From Isoetes taiwanensis (taxonomy: Eukaryota > Streptophyta > Lycopodiopsida > Isoetales > Isoetaceae): 64,000 bases of DNA. How positions within the stretch are numbered: the stretch's first letter is position 1; each line of letters starts with the position of its first letter. This document shows, one piece after another, positions 48,003 to 56,744 of the stretch. The translations under genes and the position numbers were made by a program. Location of the stretch: contig JAJEKV010000001.1 in assembly GCA_021234155.1 (NCBI GenBank), forward strand, positions 28,165,768-28,229,767. Reading direction: 5' to 3'. The notes beneath the pieces are model-generated. The model was not told the origin of the DNA, searched no databases, and saw nothing but the letters and a program-made list of their open reading frames with translations.

Positions 48003-48497
48003 TGTCTTACTCAGAGGCAGTTCCCCCAGTCAGCATGGCTGAGCGTCCCTTGCCGTTTGGCCTGCAGAGCGGCGCTGATGTTCCCGGACGCATCGGTAGC
48101 ATTGTAGACTGGTACCCCAACTGACATTGTCTTAACCCGCTACGTCTGTTTTGTGTGCCATGGCATTTGGTGCCTCGTCCGCAGGGTCACGTCGGTTGAG
48201 AGCGGTCGGGCCCCCACCGTTGCCCAGCGGTGGATTTGCACAGCACCTGGGTGTACACACTTTGTGGACAAGATTCGTCGTGACCCCAGATTTCCGGGAT
48301 TGATGCGCGATGGAGCTTGGGGCCACCATCAGAGCCACCATGCAGATCAATGGTGGCCCACCGACAGACATTCCGGGCCACGGTCCGCAACCCCGCGAAT
48401 TGCAGAGAGAGTGGTGTCCGAGCGGGAGAGGGCTGCAAAACGTCGAGAAGATCCTGCGAAAGCCGCACGTATGATGGAGGCCGCGGCCAGGGCATAG
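48003..48497 (+). CDS. Transposon protein, N-terminal module with Cys/His residues
   Basis: Starts MSYSEAVPPVSMAERPLPFG and IGSIVDWYP in one frame. After a +1 step at about 48121 it continues in a long coding-like frame: DIVLTRYVCFVCHGIWCLV, RWICTAPGCTHFVDKIRRDP, FPGLMRDGAWGHHQ, then a charged helical tail ERVVSERERAAKRREDPAKA. It stops at TAG (48498). The spacing CFVC...C...C-x4-C-x2-H could bind zinc. I do not recognise the family. The frame step may be an error, since copy A reads the same there. It probably joins the 285-codon frame that starts 30 bp later. Confidence 0.45.
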
Positions 48498-48525
48498 AGA
48501 GGCGAGGAGACAAGGCGCAACAACA

Positions 48526-49383
48526 ATGCGCCTACAGCATGTCCTAACCCCTGAGGCGGCCCTCGATGCCTTCCCTGAGGGGCCGGACGCCATGTTCTAT
48601 GAGGCCAGCACACAGCACAGGCGGGAGTGCGAGAGGATGCAGCCCTTTCATGAAGGTTGCATCAGAGTCAGAGCTAGTGCTATAGGTGGCATTCGGCAGG
48701 AAGACTGGACCGCACATGCTATGCTCAATGACTGGGCCATTGCACAGAGGATGGGTGGCCATTTGCCCACAGAGGAGGAGTTGCTAGCTGAGCTCCGCAG
48801 GATACGGGAGTCTCAGCCAGGTTATGATGCGGGGTCATCTTTGGATATGAGCATCCACACTCCAACTGATCCCTCCTTCGCCCGGGAGGTGAGTGGTTTG
48901 CAGGCCGACAGGGAAGAGTTCCAGTCAGAGGTAGGGACCAGGTCAGAATCAGCCCCCACTCATGAGACATGTCCGCTGCCGGCCGATCTCTACATGGCCA
49001 CCCCTCCTTCCATAGGGCGCTTGCGCGGTAACAGGGCTGACCCGCCGAGGGGTCGCCAGGTCTTCGATGATATAATGAGGACGGCGATGGCAGGCACGGG
49101 CATGGCACACACCTTGACATCGCCATTTCCGCCTGATCGCAATGTCGAGGGAGCAGAGGCATGGATGAGAGACCGAGCACGCGGTTTCTTCATGTACCAC
49201 GCTGGAGAGTTCGACAGGCACACCATCTGGAGCTACCTGGTGTGTGTACCCATTCGAGGATGGTCTCAGCCCCACAGACGGTCGGCACAGTTCCCTGAGC
49301 ACTTACAGATCCCGGCCAGGTTACATCTTCAGTCCCTTTTCTGGGAAGAGGTTAGGGTGTTCACGCACATTTACGGCCAGTAG
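48526..49383 (+). CDS. Transposon protein, central 285-codon frame
   Basis: The longest uninterrupted coding frame in the block and GC-rich compared with its surroundings. It reads EAALDAFPEGPDAMFYEAS, IGGIRQEDWTAHAMLNDWAI, LPTEEELLAELRRIRESQ, an acidic, Ser/Thr-rich spacer (about residues 110-165), then RGRQVFDDIMRTAMAG, AEAWMRDRARGFFMYHAGEF, HTIWSYLVCVPIRGWSQPHR, ARLHLQSLFWEEVRVF. It ends in TAG after IYGQ. The same frame then continues open (ITEHLAMVASRALDGVATWI), so TAG may be a changed CAG. I find no named domain; the WSYLVCVPIRGW block looks like a folded-domain core. Confidence 0.6.
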   Translation: MRLQHVLTPEAALDAFPEGPDAMFYEASTQHRRECERMQPFHEGCIRVRASAIGGIRQEDWTAHAMLNDWAIAQRMGGHLPTEEELLAELRRIRESQPGYDAGSSLDMSIHTPTDPSFAREVSGLQADREEFQSEVGTRSESAPTHETCPLPADLYMATPPSIGRLRGNRADPPRGRQVFDDIMRTAMAGTGMAHTLTSPFPPDRNVEGAEAWMRDRARGFFMYHAGEFDRHTIWSYLVCVPIRGWSQPHRRSAQFPEHLQIPARLHLQSLFWEEVRVFTHIYGQ

Positions 49384-49386
49384 ATC

Positions 49387-49940
49387 ACCGAACACCTTGC
49401 CATGGTTGCGAGCAGGGCGTTAGATGGTGTGGCCACTTGGATATTGCAGGAGGGCGCCGGGCCAGCATGCGGCGTACAACTCACATCTGACCTCATCGAG
49501 GCGTGCACCCCTGATGGACAGTGGGAGGAGGGGCACATTCGAGTGTTGATGAGGTACGTGTCGGGTTTATGTTTAGTTTGTATGGATCGTCAAAATCTAC
49601 GTTTAGGTTCAAATCTAACCACTGGACGTCGATGTATGTAGCGTCTTGCGGCAGATGCTTGGAGAGGCAGAGCGTCGCGAGCTGTTGATGATAGACCCCC
49701 GTTACTATCACGACTATGTTCAGTCAGAGTCAGGAAACGTCCCTCCCGAGGAGTGCGTCTCCCACCTTCTTCCCGCTGAAGGTCCTGACTGGGGTACACT
49801 CCGTCTGGTCCTCTGGCCCATCGCCACAACTCTGGCTTGAAGGAGCTGAAAGTCATACATCTTTGGCGTGCAATGGTCATTGGATGCTTGTTGCTCTCAT
49901 ACGAGACGCGGACCTGCGCACCCGCCTAGGCCTCGGGTGA
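49387..49940 (+). CDS. Transposon protein, C-terminal exons (possible C48-like peptidase end)
   Basis: Reads on from the TAG in the same frame: LDGVATWILQEGAGPACGVQ, TPDGQWEEGHIRVLM, then a GAG/GTACGT donor (49554). An 88-bp intron ends TGTATGTAG (49641), and joining keeps frame: SVLRQMLGEAERRELLMIDP, RYYHDYVQSESGNVPPEECV, TLRLVLWPIATT. After a frame change comes CNGHWMLVALIRDADL. LVLWPI followed by GHWMLVALI resembles the strand and catalytic His-Trp of Ulp1-like (C48) cysteine peptidases, which some plant MULE and CACTA elements carry. The Asp and Cys of the triad are not identified, so this is tentative. Confidence 0.4.
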
Positions 49941-50035
49941 GTTAAGATTATATAGATATTGTTCATTGTTCATTGTTGGCAATATATTCCCTATGGGATT
50001 CTGCTCCACCGAAAGTGTCACCGAAAGTGTCACTG

Positions 50036-50250
50036 GCCTGCGCCCTGCCGCCCTGGGTTCGCTTGGGCGAACCCGGTAGGGTGGTCAGGCACGCCCTGCC
50101 ATCGGGTACCGCCCATCAATATCGCTGCCGTACGGGCCCTGCCGCCCTGGGTTCGCTTGGGCGAACCCGGTAGGGTGGTCAGACACGCCCCTGCCAACGC
50201 TGCCGTACGGGCCCCGCCGGTGGGTTCGCTTGGGCGAACCCGGTAGGGCG
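50036..50250. repeat. Subterminal GC-rich tandem repeat of the 3.7-kb element
   Basis: Three units of about 85-105 bp, each containing GGGTTCGCTTGGGCGAACCC (itself a palindrome) followed by GGTAGGG, and CCGTACGGGCCC between units. Similar but more damaged units are at 35030-35140 in copy A. Confidence 0.85.
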
Positions 50251-50889
50251 CCTGCCATCCGCCGACTTCTCCATCGCCACCGGGCGGATAACCACGTTAG
50301 GGGTTCGGCTTAACCCGGCAATGAATGCCAAGTAACCGGGGCGCCCATGCGCCACGGCCGGGGTTCGCCTAGGCGAATTCTTTGGGTTCGCTTGGACGAA
50401 CCCCGTTGGACGCCCAACTTCGTTTCGGGGGCCATTCGAAGCACCGGATTTAAGCGGCACAAAGAACCTTTGCAAGGCCTGGTGCTGGTTGGGCATTTGG
50501 GAGGGAAGCCCATATTTATCACCCGAGAATCCTTCAATATTATGGCTTGACCAGAATTCTCCAATGCATCTGTTCTGAATTCCAAAGCTATGAAGGCTGC
50601 TTGATTAATTTCATACTTGTAAGCAGTTAAGGCTAAGCAAACTCGTCAAGTTTAATGGGCTCTGAATATCCACATGCCCGATAAGTTGAGGAGTAGGAAA
50701 TTCCTTAGGAGAGGAATAAAACCGAATGCCAATCCGTAACCACTCAACTCAAACCGTAAACCTACCTCAACCAGATCTTTCATTTTCAGAGTTGCTTTCA
50801 GAGTTGTTAAGTTTTTCATTGTAGAACAAATACTATATTTCTGTATTGCTTTTAATATATACAAAGTAGGAAGTTGAAGGAGGATTAAG

Positions 50890-51641
50890 TTAGGGAAGGA
50901 GCCAAGTAGATTGAATTTGATGAGGAATGGAGGGACCAAAGCAAGTGGCTTTGGTGAGGCAGAAATCGAGTACAAGCTGAGCAACAAGACTCCACACGGC
51001 AAGTCTTGAGTATGTAACAGGCGTTGCAAGCAATGCTCTTGCCTTGTACCATTACTCCCCAAACGTCGCTCCATTCCTCCTCTCCAAAACTATTCTCCAC
51101 TCTCTCTACAATACTTAATCACTCCATCCGGTTCCACCTTTAATATTGAATCCCTCACTTCGCTCCACGATTCTGTTCCTTTAACCACGTACTGAGATTC
51201 TCCACCAGATCTTTCTGTGTTGAATACCAGGTGAACCATCGGAGCATCCTGCAGCCCTTTTACGATCTGAAATATCAGAGCCTAAATTAGATTATACTTT
51301 TCCTATTTTGGGTTTGTATCAGATTTGAGAATCACCTCAATGAGATTGCTTTGCATCCATTTATGCAGAGTTTGACGATCTGATGATGGCTCATCTCGCC
51401 GAAAGCCTGATCTCAAAGATGGGCGTTGTTGATCAGGTCCATGTGTGATGCTAAGGAGATTGCGAGGAGTTTGCCGAGGGGAAAAATGCTCTTCTAATTT
51501 GCTGAGATGAGACGAATTGCGAGTTTGGGAAGTGTTGGAAAAGAATTGCGATTCATACCTGGCCAGGTTTGTGGGTGTTTCTACAAAACTGGATGCGCGC
51601 CATAGACCAAAGGATGCGCCCGATACAAGTCCAGTAGCCAT
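50890..51641 (-). CDS. Plastid-type conserved protein of unknown function, two exons, copy B
   Basis: Same gene as 35765-36515. Exon 1 is 51641-51336; the intron is 51335-51267; exon 2 is 51266-50890. Differences from copy A: SSFVETP for SSFAETP, and one inserted base in CTCGATTTCTGCC near 50967 that shifts the frame after CCSACTR. It shares the extra base near the middle of exon 2. This copy is thus broken twice; copy A once. Confidence 0.6.
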
Positions 51642-51806
51642 GAAGATCCGTCGACTGACGGCCTTTTAAAACGTGGCGCCTTAGGTGGACAAATAAATCC
51701 ATCGTGGCGGCGTACGTATTGCATATTTGTGGTTTGAGCGTGTACACACGAGAAAACCACGTGCTGTGCACATTATTGCGTGAAAGCATTGGTCAAGAAA
51801 ACTAAC

Positions 51807-52325
51807 CGTAATACATAGTTGCTTGAAATTACTGGGTCCGCCGGACTTATGAATCTGCACTTGTTCTGCGGTTTCCTCAACAAGTTTCCTCTGCTCGCAG
51901 CAGAAGATCTGCCGGACTTATGAATCTGCACTTGTTCTGCGGTTTCCTCAACAAGTTCCCTCTGCTTTCGCCCGGCCCAAAAAATATCCGTAGGACTTAT
52001 GAATCGCACTTGTTCTCGTTCTATTTGTTTCTCGTTTGATTTGGAGCGATTTGTCGACCGGAGCTTCAACATCTTAGAAAAAAATTGATTTTTATGCCCT
52101 CCTCCTGATTAAGCTCACGTTTTTTACGTTATATATCGTATTTGGAGCCCTATTCATGCTTTTTATACTCCACCATAGCTCCCGCCCAATGAAGCTCTTC
52201 CCCACATAGCCACTTGCCATTTCTTGCGCCGCCGCCGCCATAGCTCTTAGCTCTTATATAGCCGGAGATCAAAAGACACGTGGCGAAATATCAATGGACG
52301 TAATTTCAAGCAACCATGTATTACG
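51807..52325. mobile_element. TIR element 4, copy B
   Basis: Equivalent of 36681-37194, including the 70-bp tandem repeat (51838-52018). Confidence 0.75.
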
Positions 52326-52328
52326 TCC

Positions 52329-52464
52329 GGTAATTTTCAGTAGGAGACCATTACGCATGTAAAGTGCCCGCGGCGCACTTTCGCGACTCGCCGCGTCGCC
52401 GCCTCGTCTGGCGGAGCCGCCGGGCACTTTACACTGCGTAATGGGTCTCCTACTGAAAATTACC
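52329..52464. mobile_element. GC-centred foldback element 5, copy B
   Basis: Equivalent of 37198-37336; the loop differs between copies. Confidence 0.88.
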
Positions 52465-52724
52465 TAGTACAGAAACGCAGGTTTGGGACAAAAGATGAAG
52501 TGAACCCGAAGAGAGAGGGGATCTTAGGCCAGATCCAAACTTTTTGGGTTGCCCCTAGGGGGGCAAACCCTCGTTTATGTGGGTATGTGGGCATATCCAG
52601 GTATATGCCGGCATATGCCTAGCATATACTGGTGACTGCTAAAAACTGGCTGGTGCCTGTAAGTGTTAGGTCATCCAGCCCATTCCTTCGCAGGCCTGGC
52701 TATGGCAAAACAGACAGAGCATCT

Positions 52725-52810
52725 GGCTATGGCGATCCCCATGAGGCGAACCCGGACCTCAAGCATCTGGCTATGGCGATCCCCATGAGGCGAACCCGGA
52801 CCTCAAGCAA
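52725..52810. repeat. Two-unit direct repeat, copy B
   Basis: Equivalent of 37597-37683; here the unit boundary reads CATCTGGC where copy A has CATCGGGC. Confidence 0.9.
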
Positions 52811-52849
52811 TCAACGAGACCAAAAGAAAGGACTCTATGAAGTATTTGA

Positions 52850-53173
52850 GGCTTTGCTTTGCCACTAAAGGAGGAGCACAAACTGTTTTTGGTGAGGGCA
52901 CTCATCCTTCTGCATAAACCTAAATGCGTTTCCATCTACCATCAACAGCTTTCATACTGCATTACACAGTTTGTTGAGAAAGACTTCAAGCTTGCTGACA
53001 CAGTGATAAGAGGTCTTCTTAAGTACTGGCCTGTTACCAATAGTCAGAAGGAGGTCCTTTTCCTGAGTGAGCTAGAGGAAGTATTGGAGGCCACACAGCC
53101 AGCAGAGTTTCAGCGTTGCATGGTTCCTCTTTTCCGGCAAATTAGTCGATGCTTAAACAGCTCACATTTTCAG
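52850..53173 (+). pseudogene. PP2A B' (B56) regulatory subunit, middle exon, copy B
   Basis: An intact exon: [108 protein letters not shown]. This is the highly conserved helical-repeat core of the B56/B' targeting subunits of protein phosphatase 2A. It is bounded by AG (TATTTGAG) and by CAG/GTGAGG, so it derives from genomic DNA, not from an mRNA. No next exon (VAERALFLWNN...) follows, and the N-terminal part lies downstream on the other strand, so it cannot make the protein. Confidence 0.92.
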
Positions 53174-53250
53174 GTGAGGTTCTTGATGCATTTGGTTTTG
53201 CGATGCTTTTAATTGATGTTAAGTTACTTTAGGCGATTTTATCTTTATGT

Positions 53251-53805
53251 CATGGTCAATATACTTCTTTGCTACTTTTGCATCTGTGACATAACATATC
53301 ATAGAATATACAAATTGTAGATGTGGCCATGCAGGTTCCATGGTCGGCTCCTCTTCCTCTGGGTCCAAGCTTTCCGAGCCTGAGTTTCCATGGGCAGAAG
53401 GAGGAAGTGAACGGAAAATATTTGTACCAACCATCTTCACAACATCTTCATAAGCAGGTTCATGTATTTTCCCTGGTGACAGTGTTATATATTCTACAAG
53501 TTCATTAAGATTTTGTTTCTTTATCTCTTTTCTCCGTTTGCATTCTTTGTTGGATCTGTGAAGTCAAAAACGTTGGTGCAGAGCTTGAGCTTATTGATGA
53601 AAAGCATTTGCCGATCCGAACTAGGAACATCTTTGAATAAGGGCAACTGTTCAAAGTTTGACCCATTTGCAGCAGACACTGGCTTATCCTTTATCTGGCT
53701 TGCCCCATATCCTGGCTGTGCCCCAACATTTTGTCTCGCAGAGGTGTCATTGGCAGGTGCCAATCTGCTTGTTGCTGACGCTCCAGAGTTTACAGGGCGT
53801 CATCC
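53251..53805 (-). pseudogene. PP2A B' (B56) regulatory subunit, N-terminal part, inverted, copy B
   Basis: Minus-strand order: LPLFKDVPSSDRQMLFINKL, KLCTNVFDFTDPTKN (53563-53700). A frame change follows, then LNELVEYITLSPGKIHEPAY, EDVVKMVGTNIFRSLPPSAH, ESLDPEEEEPTMEPAWPHLQ, and CYVTDAKVAKKYIDH (to about 53251). This is the beginning of a B' subunit up to the segment before the missing FVLKLLDLF region. About 60 residues between this part and the middle exon are absent, and orientation is opposite. The frame change near 53560 lies at AATGCAAACGG and is present in both block copies. Confidence 0.9.
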
Positions 53806-54376
53806 CTCTTAGCTGCTGTATTGTTGGCCAGAAAAAATATTACAGATCAACGATTCACAACTACTGCAAATATGGGACGGATTGAGCAAAAGGCTGAAGA
53901 ATTCCCTCTGGGTAAGATAATTCCCATGCTTTAATTTCACATGTCCCTTATTGATGTTTATAGTCAGTGAGATGCATGTTATTATGATATTTGCACTGAT
54001 TATAAAGTCTATGCCAGTAAAAGCTCTTAATAGTCTTCTATATGTTATGACATTGATTGCCATGTCTTTCTCCAATCTTCTGTTATTCTACTCGATGATC
54101 TAGCATGGTGTTATTTCATCTCTGTTAAGCCATGCAGGTTCTTAATCTTTACAGGTGACGAATGAGGAATTTGGTAGATTTTCATCCATGGACGGACTGT
54201 TTGTGAATATTAATCTTGCCTGTCTTTCTCTATGGTGACCATGCTCAGGAAAAAAATCAGGGCATTTCTTCCTTAGCTAGCCCCTACTTATTTTCCCGGA
54301 GCCAATGGGTCCAATTTGCTAGACTGCCTAAATATTTGTTTGCTGACCCATAAAGATTCAGACTCATGTGTGGCTG
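53806..54376. other. No gene assigned; possible short exon
   Basis: A plus-strand stretch (about 53828-53909) reads ITDQRFTTTANMGRIEQKAE and ends CTCTGG/GTAAGATAA, a good donor site. I do not recognise the protein. The rest is AT-rich, without open frames. The copy A equivalent is 38690-39261. Confidence 0.3.
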
Positions 54377-54628
54377 CTGGATCTAATTTGCAAGTATGTT
54401 TGGACTGCTTATTTGCTAAAAGCTTGAGAATCAAGGTGATCAAACTTAATCAGTGACTGCTATTTCATGCTCTGCAATGCATTCACCAAAGGTCTGGATG
54501 GCAAAGTGTGTTTATATTTGAAGATGTCTTAGTTGTACATATCTTATGTTAGTTTTTTATAGAACAAATGGAAAAAAAGGGGTTATAGCTAATACAGTGT
54601 TAAAAGTTGTTTATATTTTATGATATAG

Positions 54629-55000
54629 GTAAAACGGAAGCTTCTAAAGAAAAGGGCCCTGAGCGAGGAAGATTTTGAAGCCTTTGCAGAAGGACATGAA
54701 AGGTGATAATCAGAAGATGACGAGGAAAAGCTAGAAACAAATTTTTCTACCCCATTTAAACACCAGGGACGAAAATCTGTTTTGTTTAGATTGAATTCTG
54801 GACAAATTATTTCTGTTTGGCAGTGTGTTCTCAGGGATGAAGATGGATGCGAAGATGTTGGCACCAAAGAAGAGTCAAGTGACTGGCTTGGTCGGATCAT
54901 CTGCTACTTGGGTCGTGCTATTGGCCGTGGGAGGACATTTTACTGGTATTGTCATGAAGTTAAAAGGCAGTGGAGTGATTGCTCATAAGACTTTCCACAG
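54629..55000 (+). pseudogene. ANKZF1/VMS1-like (VLRF1 domain) gene fragment
   Basis: Starts after ATGATATAG with VKRKLLKKRALSEEDFEAFA EGHER, then TGA TAA, then in the same frame SEDDEEKLETN, RKSVLFRLNSGQIISVWQCV L. A frame change then leads to ATWVVLLAVGGHFTGIVM and VIAHKTFHR, ending CACAG/GTTTG (a donor). The GGHFxGxV...V(V/I)AHKTFHR signature belongs to the release-factor-like domain of ANKZF1/Vms1, which frees nascent chains from peptidyl-tRNA on stalled 60S ribosomes. The catalytic part just after HKTFHR would be in the next exon, which is not seen. Stops and frame change mark a pseudogene. It lies just right of the duplicated block. Confidence 0.85.
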
Positions 55001-56130
55001 GTTTGTTGAATGCTATTGGGACTTTTAAGGTGTTAAATTTGGTAAAACATGTCAAACCATCCTTAAGGTCTCTTATGTTTAAGGTCTTAATAGTAATGGT
55101 TTTCTTGTGTGATGGGGAGTAAGACATTATTTGTTATAAGATGCATAATAATGTGATCTGAAGGATGAAAAGACTGCCACGTTTAAACTGCCCTTTACTA
55201 TTTAAGAGTGACAATTTACTTGAAAGTTCCACCGATTGTTTTGTGACAGTGCCCAGCTTGGATAAGGCGTTGTTATTTATATGAACATGATCCAGTCTTG
55301 CAATTATTTTGGCATCGTGAACCCCAGCTTAATACGATCTCCCTCCTCTTTGCTTGGTCTGGTCACAGGTTGAAGCTAGAATTTTGCATGTGGCCCCTAG
55401 GAATGATTTAGTCCCAACATTTGGGCGACAATTTAGATCTACATGACAAGGCAATCTTTATAAGTGTATCTTAGTGCACAAAATATGTATTATTGATCTT
55501 CATACGCACTTGGTGAAAATAAAAAGTCAAGACGCCCATACCATAATGACTCCTCCAAAAAGCCTATCATACTTCACCCTTGGCTTCAACAACATATTGC
55601 CCTTTACGTTTGATTAACATATATCAACCCTAGCCTTAACAACCTTTGTTCTATATTCATTGCCCTTTTGAAACTTTTAAATCATTGCATTTCCATAATT
55701 TGTCAATAAATAATGTACCCTAATTCCCTCATTCATCCGCTAATTGCTAAAAGATTAACAATGGGGCTAAACGTAAACAATGAGTTGTACACATGCCTTG
55801 CATATATTATTTAGCTTCTCACGCATTCTATTGCTCTAGACCCAACCAACCCCCAAAGCAACACATGAAGCATCACCAACATACCTACATGGAATAATTA
55901 CAAATAACCCTTAATATTATTATTTATTCAACTGCTTCCACGTTAATACCTTACAACATAATCTTATCCTCCTTCTACACAATTAGTGAAAATATCCTTG
56001 CTACCCAAACGCCCATGGCAAAAACTTCGCCATTCACCTCTTGTGCCTACCCCCTTTGCAGCAACGCATTGGTAATCCCAGGAGAAGCTACGGGAACCCA
56101 ACAAAATGTAAGGAAATCTCATAAAGTTTA
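55001..56130. other. Intergenic, nothing recognised
   Basis: AT-rich, no open frame above background, no clear repeat structure. Confidence 0.55.
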
Positions 56131-56744
56131 AAGGAATCTAGAAGAACCTCCACTTACTTGGCAAGAAAGATTTAAGATAATTCTGGGTACAGCACTTGGC
56201 CTTCGTCATCTTCATCATGGATGCCAACCTCAAGTTATACATTATGATTTAAAATCTAGTAATATTTTGCTAGATAATAACCATAATGCCCTCATTTCTG
56301 ATTATGGTCTAGCCAATCTCCTCCCCATGCTTGACAGATATGTCATGCAGTAAATTCCAAAGCGCCCTAGGATATATGGCACCTGAGTTTGCATGTCAGA
56401 GTTTAAGAATCAACGAGAAATGTGATGTGTATGGATTTGGGGTGATTCTCTTGGAACTTGTCACAGGAAGGCGGCCAGTGGAGTACATGGAAGATGATGT
56501 GGTTATCCTCTGTGATTATGTCAGGTCATTGCTTGATGAAGGGAAAGCCCTGACCTGTATTGACACAAATCTACCAAGTTATCCAGAAGATGAAGTTCTT
56601 CCTGTTATAAAACTAGGACTTATTTGCACATCTCAGATCCCTTCAAATAGGCCATCTATGGCAGAAGTTGTGCAGATTCTAGAGCTTATCAAACCTCTCT
56701 GTCACCTCAAGGATAGCCTATCGGAGAGGTCATCGGATCCGTAA
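56131..56744 (+). pseudogene. LRR receptor-like kinase of IRK/PXC2 type, 3' part of kinase domain
   Basis: Frame 1 (56131-56345): [34 protein letters not shown] (catalytic loop), [18 protein letters not shown] (activation loop with DYG in place of DFG). After a 2-bp loss at ATGCAGT (about 56345), frame 2 reads [90 protein letters not shown] and stops at TAA 56742. HYD and DYG are family features of this receptor-kinase group, not damage. LRRs, membrane segment and kinase N-lobe are absent upstream (1.1 kb checked). Without the loss the C-lobe would be intact. Confidence 0.9.

Larger units (their letters stand above)
46739..50446 (+). mobile_element. 3.7-kb DNA transposon with long TIRs and 8-bp target duplication, copy B
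   Basis: Flanked by GATTTAAG on both sides (46731-46738 and 50447-50454), the likely target-site duplication. The left end (TTTATTGGCCCCCAAACCGA, AGTTCG, then CCAATCGGGTTCG) matches the reverse complement of the right end (CGAATGGCCCCCGAAACGAA, GTTGGG, then CCAACGGGGTTCG), so the TIRs run at least 50 bp. Subterminal regions are very GC-rich with GGGTTCGCTTGGGCGAACCC palindromes. The interior encodes a split protein (48003-49940). Long TIRs plus an 8-9 bp duplication suggest a Mutator-like element, but no MULE transposase DDE domain is recognised. Confidence 0.75.
39262..54377 (+). repeat. 15.1-kb tandem segmental duplication, copy B
   Basis: Direct repeat of 24125-39261, head to tail with no spacer. 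It ends at GTGTGGCTGC before TGGATCTAATTTG, the ancestral right flank. Total length is 21 bp shorter than copy A. Order and lesions of all internal elements agree with copy A, including the dead LINE and the shared frame breaks. Confidence 0.93.
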
